Below are positions 29,899 through 38,812 of a DNA stretch of 38,831 nucleotides, one piece after another (positions within the stretch are counted from its first letter, which is position 1; the number at the start of each line of letters is the position of its first letter). Source of the stretch: Neisseriales bacterium. GTDB taxonomy: Bacteria > Pseudomonadota > Gammaproteobacteria > Burkholderiales > UBA11063. Where the stretch lies: contig SSGY01000223.1 of assembly GCA_008017145.1 (NCBI GenBank), positions 1-38,831 of the forward strand. Reading direction: 5' to 3'. The translations under genes and the position numbers were made by a program. The notes beneath the pieces are model-generated. The model had not been told where the DNA came from. It was given only the letters and a program-made list of their open reading frames with translations, and did not search any database.

Positions 29899-30561
29899 TT
29901 ACATTTCCTCGATTTGAACAATATGATCAACTAATACACCATAGATAGTTACTGTTGATGGGTCTACTTCACCAAGCTCATGTAGTTTATAAGTACCTAA
30001 CACAACTTTGTCAGCAGCTAATGCCATCAATGGGTTGAAATTACGCGTCGTACCAATATTGACACCATTACCGAATTTATCAGCGTAGGTAGCTTCAATG
30101 ATTGCTAAATCAGCAGCAAGTGGAACTTCTAATAAATATTTTTTACCTTCTGACTCGATAACTTGTTTGCCTTCTTGAACTAACGTTCCTAATCCAGTTT
30201 GGGTGAGTATTCCGCCTAATCCTGCGCCTTTAGCGCGAATCCGCTCAGCTAATGTACCTTGGGGTACTAAATCTACTTCCATTTCGCCAGAATTCATTAA
30301 TTTGGCAACTGTGGGGTTAAGACCAACATGCGAGGCAATTAATTTCTTTACTTGTCCATTGGCAATTAGTTTACCAATTCCGCGCTCTGGGTATCCACCA
30401 TCGTTATTAATCAGAGTTAAATTTTTTACACCTGATTCAACAACGGCGTTAATTAGCTGTTCTGGAGTTCCATCTGTCATGAAGCCTCCGACCATAATCG
30501 TCATTCCATCTTTTAATAACGCCTTGAATTCATCAAGGGTAGTTAATTTTGACTTTGGCAT
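29899..30561 (-). CDS. scoA: 3-oxoacid CoA-transferase subunit A
   Basis: A 220-residue alpha subunit partner of scoB. The N-terminal GMTIMVGGFMTDGTPEQLINAV and the internal NNDGG and HVGLNP segments match the CoA-binding subunit. AAAGGAG precedes the ATG, and an extended -10-like TGGTAGAAT (minus strand, 30596-30604) lies about 40 bases upstream. The two subunits form one minus-strand operon. Confidence 0.93.
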   Translation of the reverse strand: MPKSKLTTLDEFKALLKDGMTIMVGGFMTDGTPEQLINAVVESGVKNLTLINNDGGYPERGIGKLIANGQVKKLIASHVGLNPTVAKLMNSGEMEVDLVPQGTLAERIRAKGAGLGGILTQTGLGTLVQEGKQVIESEGKKYLLEVPLAADLAIIEATYADKFGNGVNIGTTRNFNPLMALAADKVVLGTYKLHELGEVDPSTVTIYGVLVDHIVQIEEM

Positions 30562-30655
30562 TCAAATCTCCTTTGTTTTGTTAATGACATATAGTATTCT
30601 ACCACTTTTCATGAGCTAGATAGTGAGTAAAACCTTAGTAAATTAAAGAAATTTG

Positions 30656-31417
30656 TTAATCAATTAATTGACTTAGTTTTATAAAATTTTCCAGAGAAAT
30701 ATTTTCTGCCCGAACAGTTGGTTCAATACCACAAGATTGAATTTGTTCAGTACTCAATATATTTTTGAGGCTATTATTTATGGTTTTACGTCGCTGATTA
30801 AATGCCTGACTTACAACATAATTTAATTTTTGTTCATCAACAGATTGCCAATCATAATCACTCCGCGGTGTTAATGAAACAATTGCTGAATTAACTTTGG
30901 GTGCTGGATAAAAGCTTTCCGGTGCGACGTCCAATAAATGTCTGCATTTGTATTTATATTGCAACATTATTGATAATTTGCCGTAATCTTTATTATTGGG
31001 CATGGCGCAAATTCGCTCAACAACTTCTTTTTGGAGCATAAAGGTCATATCCTGAATATTGCTAAAATTACTCAGGTAAAACATGATTGGGGTTGAGATA
31101 TTGTAGGGGAGGTTACCAACCACGCGGATTTTTTGTCCGTTCATTGCAAAGTCAAATTTTAATGCATCGCCTTCATGGATGGTGATTTGTTGCGAACTAA
31201 AATTTTTCTTAAGAAAATCAATAATATCTCGGTCTAGCTCAACAACATTGATATGTCCGAGTCTTTCGATCAGTGGTTTGGTTAGGGCAGCCAGGCCGGG
31301 ACCGATTTCGACGATAGTTTGATCAGTTTGTGGATTGATACATTCGACGATCTGGTTGATGACATAGCTGTCTTGCAGGAAATTTTGTCCAAATCTTTTG
31401 CGTGGTATGTGTTTCAT
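30656..31417 (-). CDS. rsmA: 16S rRNA (adenine1518/1519-N6) dimethyltransferase RsmA (KsgA)
   Basis: Dimethylates two adjacent adenosines near the 3' end of 16S rRNA during small-subunit maturation. The 253-residue protein has RKRFGQNFLQD at the N-terminus, SAM motif I EIGPGLAALT near 38-47, and catalytic NLPYNIS near 102-108. The C-terminal helical domain includes FNQRRKTINNSL. Starting at 31417 it lies 59 bases downstream of the methyltransferase gene of the restriction system on the same strand, so some readthrough is possible. Confidence 0.96.
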   Translation of the reverse strand: MKHIPRKRFGQNFLQDSYVINQIVECINPQTDQTIVEIGPGLAALTKPLIERLGHINVVELDRDIIDFLKKNFSSQQITIHEGDALKFDFAMNGQKIRVVGNLPYNISTPIMFYLSNFSNIQDMTFMLQKEVVERICAMPNNKDYGKLSIMLQYKYKCRHLLDVAPESFYPAPKVNSAIVSLTPRSDYDWQSVDEQKLNYVVSQAFNQRRKTINNSLKNILSTEQIQSCGIEPTVRAENISLENFIKLSQLID

Positions 31418-31476
31418 GGGTGGTTCTTTTTTAAAAATTAATTGTAATGTTTAATTTTATTTTAGTAGTAAGTAAT

Positions 31477-32484
31477 TTACAATACACTATCGGATGATAA
31501 AATAATATCTTTGTAGATTACTTGCGCTAATTGGCGAGCAAATTCAACCGCCACCGCATTGCCTACCATTTTATACCCATCTGCAATATTGTGATATTTA
31601 AAGATGAAATCATCGGGAAAGGTTTGGATTCTTGCACATTCGCGCACTGTTAATCTGCGATATAAATGTTCTTGTTCAGGAACAAAAATTCTTTTGTTTT
31701 GCTCTATAAATAGCATCTTGGGTGCTTTGGGGTGCAATGGAGCATGCCTCCCACCTGCTTGAATAGTGAATGAGGGTTCTTCCCAGCTTCTTACCCTATT
31801 TCTTGACATGTATATGGTCGAAAATCCTCCAGTCATGTATTCATGATTTGGAGCTGCTAAATTAGCATCACCGTTGGTATAATTTTTGTCTAGGGCAGGT
31901 TTGGATAGTCTCAGAGACCAAATTGCATCTTTTAATGTTGGCTTATATAAATTCGGTTTAGGAGGAATAAATACTTTACCAAGATCCTTACGGTATCCAA
32001 CGATTATAACTCGTTTTCTCTCTTGCGGAACACTATAGTCATTCGCATTGAGCAAATGCTTAGTTACGTTGTAGCCAATATCTTCAAATTCCTTAAGAAT
32101 AGCAACTAGAGCATTTCGGTGGCGAGGTAATAGCATACCAGGAACATTTTCTGCTAGGAAGAATTTTGGTTGTTTTTCTTTTAATATCCGAATATAATCA
32201 TAAAATAATTGTCCTCTATGATCATCTATGCCTCTGCCAGCTCCAGCCTCACTCCAACTTTGACAAGGAGGTCCACCAATTATTCCGACACAGTCGGGTA
32301 CTTCTTGGGCGTTAATTTTGGTGATATTTCGTTTATCTAGATGTGAATTTGGAAAGTTGAACTCATGAGTTGCCCAAATCGTTTTATCATATTCATTTGC
32401 CCATATCACGTTAAATCCAGCTTGATTGAAGCCTAAATCTAGACCACCAGCACCACTAAATAATGAGACAATATTATTTTTCAT
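31477..32484 (-). CDS. DNA (cytosine-5) methyltransferase, M.HaeIII/M.NgoPII-like (probable GGCC)
   Basis: A 335-residue m5C DNA methyltransferase. Motif [12 protein letters not shown] is at 9-19, catalytic Cys74 lies in GGPPCQS, motif VI ENV is at 112-114, motif VIII QERKR at 154-158, and GNAV is motif X. The target-recognition region ([23 protein letters not shown]) and its flanks closely recall M.HaeIII as I remember it, so the likely target is GGCC. Its start overlaps the nuclease gene by 11 bases. It protects host DNA from that nuclease. GGCC sites are present in the window, so they depend on methylation. Confidence 0.93.
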   Translation of the reverse strand: MKNNIVSLFSGAGGLDLGFNQAGFNVIWANEYDKTIWATHEFNFPNSHLDKRNITKINAQEVPDCVGIIGGPPCQSWSEAGAGRGIDDHRGQLFYDYIRILKEKQPKFFLAENVPGMLLPRHRNALVAILKEFEDIGYNVTKHLLNANDYSVPQERKRVIIVGYRKDLGKVFIPPKPNLYKPTLKDAIWSLRLSKPALDKNYTNGDANLAAPNHEYMTGGFSTIYMSRNRVRSWEEPSFTIQAGGRHAPLHPKAPKMLFIEQNKRIFVPEQEHLYRRLTVRECARIQTFPDDFIFKYHNIADGYKMVGNAVAVEFARQLAQVIYKDIILSSDSVL

Positions 32485-33319
32485 AGCTGATTAATTTCGC
32501 TTTTAAGAGTTTTGCTGGATTATTTGGGGATTTTATTTCAATTTCTGAAACGATACCTTTTTGTTCTAGGTAAAATCTATCTTGTTCTGGAAACGAATTA
32601 TACTTATCTAACAAAATAATGGCATTTAATGAAAAACTAGCGCTATCAGTTAGAGTAAAGAAATCCTTATACACTTTCATTGGGCTTTCAATATGCCACA
32701 TCCCGCGGACTCTTAAGTCGGTAATACCAAGTGGATCAATTTTTTTAACTTTAGCTAGTTCATTAGTAGCTACCAACTCAATACCTTCTATCTCTTGGAT
32801 GCCTTGGCTAATTTTATCTGTGAATTGAGTATAAATTTCTTTGCTCGCAGCATAACAATCGCCATAGATAAGACAAATTGATCTTAATATTCTGGTGTTC
32901 TTGGGATTATAGCCAATTACATAAATTATATCTTTCTCAAGCCACGGAGTATCTTCGCATTTTTTACAATCAACCGTGATACGACTATCATCGACATATA
33001 GTTTGCTTTTAGGGTAAGAGCTGTTTAGTGCTATTGCTGAATTCAAACTCTCATTTTTTTTAACTTCAACAGCATCGCCATTTTTTAAAATTAAATCTGG
33101 TGGATTATTTGTGTTTCCCAAATAGGAGAAGTATTGTGAATATTGCTTATCTCGCTCAATATCTGAGAGTGTGTTATCTATCCCACAAAAAGCATCTTTT
33201 ACGTATTTTTCGAGAGCATCACCCATATTATTGGCACGATTGGTACCTTTGTAGTACTCGACCAGCTCATTAACTGGGTTCTCGATTATGTTTTTAATTG
33301 CTACTAATAAATTTGTCAT
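32474..33319 (-). CDS. Type II restriction endonuclease, NgoPII-like
   Basis: A 281-residue nuclease paired with the m5C methyltransferase. A PD-(D/E)xK centre is visible: Asp75 in PPDLILKNG and Glu85-x-Lys87 in AVEVKK. An N-terminal [18 protein letters not shown] stretch and overall length resemble NgoPII-type enzymes, which cut GGCC; this fits the HaeIII-like methyltransferase. A zinc-like CKKCED pair is present at about 130-136. Its ATG shares one base with the preceding gene's stop (TAATG), so translation is coupled. Specificity is inferred from the partner. Confidence 0.82.
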   Translation of the reverse strand: MTNLLVAIKNIIENPVNELVEYYKGTNRANNMGDALEKYVKDAFCGIDNTLSDIERDKQYSQYFSYLGNTNNPPDLILKNGDAVEVKKNESLNSAIALNSSYPKSKLYVDDSRITVDCKKCEDTPWLEKDIIYVIGYNPKNTRILRSICLIYGDCYAASKEIYTQFTDKISQGIQEIEGIELVATNELAKVKKIDPLGITDLRVRGMWHIESPMKVYKDFFTLTDSASFSLNAIILLDKYNSFPEQDRFYLEQKGIVSEIEIKSPNNPAKLLKAKLISYEK

Positions 33320-34662
33320 TATTTATCCATTTTTTCAAATTTTAATTCAATTTGTGACTCAAAAACTCCACTTATATAATCAACTGTGCTTTTTAGTCGT
33401 ATTAAGTCGATCTTATTTCTCTCACAAAACTCTTTGATCGTGTTAAATCCTTGTTTGTCATTATCTTGAAACCCCCAACCCAATATGATCCGTTTTGGTT
33501 TAGGTAACTTTGGTGTGTATATCAAATGCTTATCAATTTGTCTATTGTCTATTGTTAATTCACTGGAAAAATCCAAAGTTTTAATTCCGATGAGCTCTCT
33601 CTCATTAATCAATGACTCTTTCGCTTCTTTGTAACCTACACCGCTACAAAGTTTTTGATTAGAACCAGCAATAATTGGTAGACAAAACTCTGAAATCATT
33701 ACACGCCATTCAGACTCATGCTGCCACAGTAACGATTTATTAGTTTGAAACTTTGTTAATATTCTGATTTGGTTATCATTTTTAACACTGTTTACTTCTG
33801 CAATAACTTTATTAATAATAGATTCTACAAGAGATGAAATACTATCTTTTGATGTAGAGTTAATATTTTCCAATTCTTTTATTAAATCTTGATTAAAGTT
33901 ACGAAACTCTAAGTCTTGTTGAAATAACTTATTGATTTTCATAAAGCTAATAAATTGTTCAAATATATTCGTTAAATAACTATCATCACTTTGATAGACT
34001 ACTTTACACAAATAATCTGAAGTATAAAAGAATTTAAAAAATGGCTCTTCAACGATACAAAGTTTCATCAATTCATAAATAAAATCTAAATCGTTCTTAC
34101 TTTCTTCCAAAGAGTATTGTTTTATCTTATCTTCAAACGTTCTGATTTCTTGATCATTATGTAATTTAGACATAGCTAAGATAACAGATTTTATATCTGT
34201 ATAAATTTGCTCGTTACAATTATCTCTATAATAATCCAGTAACTTAATATTTTTATCTTGTATATCTACATGATTAAATCTTAATTGAGATTCTTGAACA
34301 AATTGTTTTGCTGACTTAAAATTTACTTTTTCATTCAATTCATCAAAATCAAATTCAATTGCTATGCCTTTGCCATTATTTGCATATAATCCCCACATAT
34401 GGCTAGTATCAAAATTAATCGCAGATCTACCAATTAAAGATAAAATATGTACCGTTTGCAATCGTTCAATATAATATTCAACCATATTTTCATCTAATTG
34501 ATACTTTAAGGCTAACTTTTTTAGACTATGATCATTTAGCCTAATTTTCGCATCAAATAAATCATTAAAATCTTGTGGCAATGATATTTTCAAACCGCCA
34601 TTATCACTAAAAATATTAGGATAAAATTTTGTAAATTTTGTTAATGTTCGTGGATTATTCAT
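33319..34662 (-). CDS. DUF2971-like protein coupled to the restriction system
   Basis: A 447-residue soluble protein. The order LPQDFNDLFDAK (about 28-39), HMWGLYANNGKGIAIEFDFDEL (about 93-114), LLWQHESEWRVMIS (about 325) and a late PKRIILGWGF segment matches the DUF2971 pattern (FNDPFD, W-x-Y-A-x-G-x-EF, W-x-E-EWR). The family's biochemical role is not established. It is longer than most members because of a helical insert at about 150-290. It is the first gene of a tight operon with the nuclease and methyltransferase; the TAATG junction argues for a shared function. GC is about 25-28%. Confidence 0.65.
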   Translation of the reverse strand: MNNPRTLTKFTKFYPNIFSDNGGLKISLPQDFNDLFDAKIRLNDHSLKKLALKYQLDENMVEYYIERLQTVHILSLIGRSAINFDTSHMWGLYANNGKGIAIEFDFDELNEKVNFKSAKQFVQESQLRFNHVDIQDKNIKLLDYYRDNCNEQIYTDIKSVILAMSKLHNDQEIRTFEDKIKQYSLEESKNDLDFIYELMKLCIVEEPFFKFFYTSDYLCKVVYQSDDSYLTNIFEQFISFMKINKLFQQDLEFRNFNQDLIKELENINSTSKDSISSLVESIINKVIAEVNSVKNDNQIRILTKFQTNKSLLWQHESEWRVMISEFCLPIIAGSNQKLCSGVGYKEAKESLINERELIGIKTLDFSSELTIDNRQIDKHLIYTPKLPKPKRIILGWGFQDNDKQGFNTIKEFCERNKIDLIRLKSTVDYISGVFESQIELKFEKMDK

Positions 34663-34740
34663 ATCTTGATGCCTTTTTAACTCGTTAAACTCACAACTTA
34701 TTATTAATTAAATCAATAGGTTTAGATTTTAAATACGACT

Positions 34741-35280
34741 CTAAAACATATCACTTATTAATTGCTTAGTCTCCGTGTAAATGAAAAAAATGATAATAAT
34801 CACTATAAGAAAGATATTCCAATCATTAAGATAATCAAGTAAACTATAATTCACAGATAATGAATGATAAATTTTGAGTCCACTATATAAACTAAGTGCA
34901 GCGGTAATTAAATAATCTTTAGCAAAATACGAAAATATCGTGGCAAAAAAGTATGATAACATAAGAAATAGCATTAATATTTTAAACGAATACTTAATAA
35001 TAAACGCCTCATCGTAATACAAACTGAGATGTGTCGAGAAATACAAATAAAATATTACTGCCACAAATAAAGCACACAATGCACTATAACAATATCTAGT
35101 TAACCAATTAACATCATTAAAAAATAATCTAAATACTATATTTGCGCAGATAGAAAAAATTAAACAAAAAATATTTATTAAAATTGGCATATCAATAAAC
35201 CTATGATAATAACAAGACAATGTTCCAATAAAATCATCATTGCAGAACTCAACTCGAAACATTTCAAGGCTATCAATCAT
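34741..35280 (-). CDS. Small multi-pass membrane protein, function unknown
   Basis: A 179-residue hydrophobic protein with about five predicted transmembrane helices (near 31-53, 63-81, 93-113, 118-140 and 153-170) and a short charged C-terminal tail (YTETKQLISDMF). I do not recognise a family. The ribosome site before the ATG at 35280 is weak; another ATG seven codons in is possible. It is 78 bases upstream of the DUF2971-like gene and 76 bases downstream of the ATPase gene, on the same strand. GC is about 27%. Confidence 0.6.
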   Translation of the reverse strand: MIDSLEMFRVEFCNDDFIGTLSCYYHRFIDMPILINIFCLIFSICANIVFRLFFNDVNWLTRYCYSALCALFVAVIFYLYFSTHLSLYYDEAFIIKYSFKILMLFLMLSYFFATIFSYFAKDYLITAALSLYSGLKIYHSLSVNYSLLDYLNDWNIFLIVIIIIFFIYTETKQLISDMF

Positions 35281-35356
35281 TTAAGGTTACTCACGCAAAA
35301 TAAATTTTATCTAATTATCTTTTTGGGGCTTTATCTATTAGAGTATAATTTGTTTG

Positions 35357-36436
35357 CTAATAAATTGCTAAACTTTCATCGCGTAAGTACAGACTTAATA
35401 ATGGATCGGTTAATTGATATTTACCAGCATGATTGCGCAAATAACCATCTTGTATTAAGATTTTTAAGGTTGCATGAATACTTTGTTTCGATAATTTATC
35501 TGTTGCCTGGTACGGATCGCCGTGTGCTGCTGCCAATAGGACAGCAAAAGTATTTTTACGCTGATTAAGGCGGATAAGCTGATCTTCCAGATAATGAGTT
35601 TCGCTGCTGAGTAGATTTTGAATTATCTCACGCAAGTCACTCAAGCCAAAGCTACTCAGATTTTTCATCATAATCTGCTGAATAATTCGATAAAAAATAT
35701 TAGTCGTATAATACGGATGCCCATGAAAATTATCAATGATGAAATCAATTACTTCTCCACTGACATTGCTTAGGCTCGAATGGAAAAATTCTACGACGTC
35801 TTTTAATTCCAGCTCGGTAAGTTGATAAATAATCCCAAAACGGTAGAAAGCTCCCCGACTGGAAATAAAAATATTATTCATCAATGATTCTTGACTGCCG
35901 GCAAAGAGATAGCTTACTTGTTGATGGTGTTGAATTACCGAACGCATAACCCGAATCGCCTGTTCATCTAAGTGTTGCAGTTCACCGATTTCATCATAAA
36001 TCATCACCCAGCGCTGATTCTGTTTAAGTGCTAATTTTTCAGCCAATTCCAGAGACTTGGCTAGTGCATTATAACCATCGTTAGCAGCAATTTGTTCGAG
36101 GATTATATCAACTTCAAGCTCCTGAAACTTAATTTTGAGATCCAGTTTAGCATCGATATTTTTTAACCAATTACGTAATTTACCAATAATACCGATTTTT
36201 GCCAGGCACGCTTCGGTAATCGCTTCGGCAAGGCTTATAGCGCTATGAGCATAGCGCATTACATCAATATAGATGACTTGATTTTGTGATTCTATATCTT
36301 TAGCAATTTTTTTAATTAGCGTGGTTTTACCGTAACGTCGTGGTGCTATAATTATGAAGCTTTGCCCAAGCGCAATTCCGCTACTGATTTCGGCAAGCTC
36401 TTTTTTGCGGTTAATAAAAATATCTTGCAATAGCAT
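35357..36436 (-). CDS. P-loop ATPase with C-terminal winged helix (archaeal-ATPase/STAND-like)
   Basis: A 359-residue AAA-type NTPase. FINRKKELAEI (8-18) is the opening of the prokaryotic ATPase domain 2 family, Walker A is APRRYGKTT (31-39), and Walker B is VMIYDEIGEL (about 144-153). LFAGSQESLMNNIF is the sensor region, followed by a helical region and a C-terminal winged-helix-like segment (about 300-359). Such proteins are common, mostly uncharacterised, and related to STAND signalling ATPases. It differs from its neighbours in composition (sampled lines 43-48% GC against about 27%), suggesting separate acquisition. A perfect inverted repeat lies 30 bases upstream of the start. Confidence 0.8.
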   Translation of the reverse strand: MLLQDIFINRKKELAEISSGIALGQSFIIIAPRRYGKTTLIKKIAKDIESQNQVIYIDVMRYAHSAISLAEAITEACLAKIGIIGKLRNWLKNIDAKLDLKIKFQELEVDIILEQIAANDGYNALAKSLELAEKLALKQNQRWVMIYDEIGELQHLDEQAIRVMRSVIQHHQQVSYLFAGSQESLMNNIFISSRGAFYRFGIIYQLTELELKDVVEFFHSSLSNVSGEVIDFIIDNFHGHPYYTTNIFYRIIQQIMMKNLSSFGLSDLREIIQNLLSSETHYLEDQLIRLNQRKNTFAVLLAAAHGDPYQATDKLSKQSIHATLKILIQDGYLRNHAGKYQLTDPLLSLYLRDESLAIY

Positions 36437-36465
36437 GATTAACTCGTAGTAAATATTATTCAGGC

Positions 36466-36516
36466 AAATATTTTACCATTAGTAAATGAATTTTGTTTAC
36501 TAATGGTAAAATATTT
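36466..36516. repeat. Perfect 21-bp inverted repeat upstream of the ATPase gene
   Basis: Arms 36466-36486 and 36496-36516 are exact reverse complements (inner core ACCATTAGTAAA / TTTACTAATGGT) with a nine-base spacer. It could be an operator for autoregulation, a structured leader, or a remnant of a mobile end. The spacer 36437-36663 holds no gene. Confidence 0.85.
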
Positions 36517-36579
36517 ATGTGATTAATATCATGTAAACGCTTAATGAAAAGTAAGCTAATGAAGAAAAATGAAATAAGG

Positions 36580-36620
36580 TCTCTTTCATAACTTAACTTT
36601 TTGACTGGTTATGAAAGAGA
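36580..36620 (-). terminator. Probable terminator of the quinone oxidoreductase gene
   Basis: Thirteen-base arms TCTCTTTCATAAC (36580-36592) and GTTATGAAAGAGA (36608-36620) with a 15-base loop. Read on the minus strand it follows the stop at 36664 and leads to a T-rich stretch. The long loop makes this uncertain. Confidence 0.5.
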
Positions 36621-36663
36621 TTTAATGATGTCAAGCAAAATTTAGAAACTACTAAAATACTGT

Positions 36664-37644
36664 TTACGGAATAAATACAATGCTTCCAGATATTTTACGA
36701 GCCTCGATTTCATTATGAATCTTGACAATGTCTTCTAACTTAAACTGATTGATATTATTAAGTTTAATATAGCCTGCAGCAAATGCTTCGAATAGTTGTT
36801 TCGCATTGCTTCTTAATTCTTCAGTAGTTGCATTATGAGCAAATACTGATGGCCTTGTTAGATACAAACAACCTTTTTGATTTAATATTTCTGGATCAAT
36901 AGATGGAGCCGAACCAGAACTAGCGCCATAAATGACCATTGTTCCAAATTTTTTTATACAGTCCAATGATTTCATAAATGTGTCTTTACCTACTGAATCA
37001 AAAACAACATTTACTTTATTGCCAGCTAAATCATTTAATAACTGGAGATGCCAATCTTCTTTTGACTGATCTATCACCATATCACATCCAGCATCTTTTG
37101 CAATACTGAATTTTGCTTCTGAAGTTACTGATCCGATTACATATGCACCAAGAGATTTTGCCCAACTACATAAAATCTGTCCAACATTTCCTGCCGCTGC
37201 ATGAATCAGAACAATATCTCCATGTTTTATTGGGTAAGTTTTATTTACCAGATACTGAGCAGTTAACCCTTTAAAGAGTATAGAGGCAGCCTGAGCATCA
37301 CTTATATTGTCAGGAATTTTTACTAGTTTGTCTGCAGAAATGTTTCGATAATTTGTGTATGCTCCTATAGGGGCATTCATGTACGCAACACGCTCCCCAA
37401 CTACAAAATCTGCAACGCTTTTACCAATTGCTTCGATAACTCCAGCTGCTTCATGCCCTAATCCGCTAGGTAAATTTAATTTATACATATGTCCAGCTCG
37501 CTGGCTTAAATCAAGATAATTAAATCCAACTGCTGTCTGACGAATTAATACTTCATTATCATCTAACTCAGGTAATTCATGCTCAACAAATTGCATAACT
37601 TCGGCTTTTCCAAAATCATTAATCTGAATTTTCTTTGCTATCAT
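36664..37644 (-). CDS. NADPH:quinone oxidoreductase (zinc-independent MDR family)
   Basis: A 326-residue medium-chain reductase like QorA. The GHEAAGVIEAIG motif is near 63-74, and the NADPH-binding HAAAGNVGQILCSWAK segment is near 148-163, with GNVG where QorA has GGVG. The zinc-binding cysteines of alcohol dehydrogenases are absent. It reduces quinones or other enones by one-electron or two-electron transfer. It stands alone on the minus strand with 227 and 257 bases of spacer on either side. Confidence 0.9.
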   Translation of the reverse strand: MIAKKIQINDFGKAEVMQFVEHELPELDDNEVLIRQTAVGFNYLDLSQRAGHMYKLNLPSGLGHEAAGVIEAIGKSVADFVVGERVAYMNAPIGAYTNYRNISADKLVKIPDNISDAQAASILFKGLTAQYLVNKTYPIKHGDIVLIHAAAGNVGQILCSWAKSLGAYVIGSVTSEAKFSIAKDAGCDMVIDQSKEDWHLQLLNDLAGNKVNVVFDSVGKDTFMKSLDCIKKFGTMVIYGASSGSAPSIDPEILNQKGCLYLTRPSVFAHNATTEELRSNAKQLFEAFAAGYIKLNNINQFKLEDIVKIHNEIEARKISGSIVFIP

Positions 37645-37813
37645 TTTCTATCTATCCTATCTTTCGTACCTAAAACATATCAATAATGGTGTAATTAGAC
37701 TCTTGCATATTTGTTTACGCACTCAATAATCAGCCAAATATATTGCAAGTTATTGGAGTGAAAAGCAATCACGGAATCCGTTATTCTATCAATTAGTAAC
37801 ATAGTATGTCAAT

Positions 37814-37830
37814 GCCTAACTTTGTTAGGC
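37814..37830. repeat. Small hairpin in the spacer 37645-37901
   Basis: GCCTAAC (37814-37820) and GTTAGGC (37824-37830) with a three-base loop. It lies downstream of the tautomerase-fold gene on the minus strand and could end its transcript, though no clear T-tract follows. The rest of this spacer shows no gene. Confidence 0.35.
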
Positions 37831-37901
37831 GACTGTATTGTTAAACTTCTTATGTAGTTCTAGCTTTTTGCATCCAAAAATCAAATACTATGAGTTTAGT
37901 T

Positions 37902-38099
37902 TTATTCTTGTTTACGAAGTTCACTGGTTAATTGACCACAGTAGCCCCAATCATCTAATTCAATTTCTTGTATTACTATATGGATATGTTCAGGCTTTTT
38001 TCCTAAGACGTTAACCAGTGTTTGAGTAAATTCGGCAACAACTTGCTTTTTCTGATCTACTGTAGCGCCTTTTGTGATTTGTAAATTAATATATGGCAT
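37902..38099 (-). CDS. 4-oxalocrotonate tautomerase family protein
   Basis: A 65-residue protein of the tautomerase superfamily. With the ATG at 38099 the mature N-terminus is Pro1 (PYINLQITKGATVDQKKQ), the catalytic proline of the family; an in-frame TTG five codons upstream would bury that proline, so 38099 is chosen. The C-terminal half ends HIVIQEIELDDWGYCGQL, typical of 4-OT-like small tautomerases. No catechol meta-cleavage genes are nearby, so the natural substrate is unknown. Confidence 0.88.
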   Translation of the reverse strand: MPYINLQITKGATVDQKKQVVAEFTQTLVNVLGKKPEHIHIVIQEIELDDWGYCGQLTSELRKQE

Positions 38100-38312
38100 A
38101 AAATTTTCTTTCAATAATGATTGAGTATTGCTAAATGAAGCTGCGATACCAAGTCAACTTGCTCTTTGTCCTGCATTGACATGAGGCTAAAATCTTGGTT
38201 TTTATGATGAAGAAAAATTGGCTATATAATTGTAGTCGAGACTTATGGCTATTCATTTTTTAGCTTTGGTCAAACTTATATCTTTACGCGTTGTATTTCT
38301 AATTACAAGAAT

Positions 38313-38588
38313 TTATTTCTTCATCTTTTGATGTAAAAAAGCAGTAATCACGACATTGGATTGATCTTTTATCCAATATGAGATTATATATGGAAATTTT
38401 TGAACCACATATTCTCGAAGTTCTGGAATTTCATCAACCATTCGCGCAATATAATTGCTATTCCTAATAGTTTCTATTGCATCCTCGATTACTTGAATGA
38501 ACTCATTATCATTTTGTAGATACCAGTCAATATAATCTTCCAAATCGTTTAGCGCTTCAACAGACCATGTTATTTTGCAGTTTTGCAT
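38313..38588 (-). CDS. RelE/ParE-type toxin
   Basis: A 91-residue protein of the RelE/ParE fold: ITWSVEALNDLEDYIDWYLQ is the N-terminal helix pair, and REYVVQKFPYIISYWI the beta-strand core, ending in the typical basic tail (HQKMKK). Toxins of this family act either on ribosome-bound mRNA or on gyrase; which applies is not clear here. Its ATG overlaps the antitoxin gene by 19 bases, the usual antitoxin-first arrangement. Confidence 0.85.
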   Translation of the reverse strand: MQNCKITWSVEALNDLEDYIDWYLQNDNEFIQVIEDAIETIRNSNYIARMVDEIPELREYVVQKFPYIISYWIKDQSNVVITAFLHQKMKK

Positions 38589-38812
38589 TTATTAAATACC
38601 CGCAACACATCGTTATCTGAAGCGATAATTTCATTTTGAGCTTGCTGTAGCCCTAAACGCATTTTTTCCAGTTGCCAATTTCTTAACTCTTGTTTTTTAC
38701 CTAATGAAGCCCAGTACATAATTTGTTGTGGAACTGTTCGATAATCTTTCTCTGCAAAATCTTTAATTTCGCTGATAAATTCCTCTGGCAATCGAATTGA
38801 AACGAAGCTCAT
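38570..38812 (-). CDS. ParD-like ribbon-helix-helix antitoxin
   Basis: An 80-residue antitoxin. SFVSIRLPEEFISEIKDFAE is a ribbon-helix-helix start and RTVPQQIMYWASLGKKQELR matches ParD-like antitoxins (QIxxWxxxGK). The C-terminus should wrap the toxin. AGGAGG just upstream of the ATG is a strong ribosome site. As in other modules it probably represses the shared promoter, which lies at or beyond the window's right edge. Confidence 0.82.
   Translation of the reverse strand: MSFVSIRLPEEFISEIKDFAEKDYRTVPQQIMYWASLGKKQELRNWQLEKMRLGLQQAQNEIIASDNDVLRVFNKCKTAK

Noticed and set aside
31477..33319. GGCC avoidance caused by the restriction system
   Set aside because: Several GGCC sites occur across the window (for example near 2857, 5570, 14414, 21808 and 31294), so there is no obvious depletion.
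35203..35568. 121-codon plus-strand open frame across the membrane-protein/ATPase junction
   Set aside because: It is antisense to the ends of two genes with no family resemblance or good ribosome site.
37645..37901. Insertion-sequence end near 37700 (TTAGACTCTTGCAT)
   Set aside because: No matching inverted end, target duplication or transposase fragment could be found.
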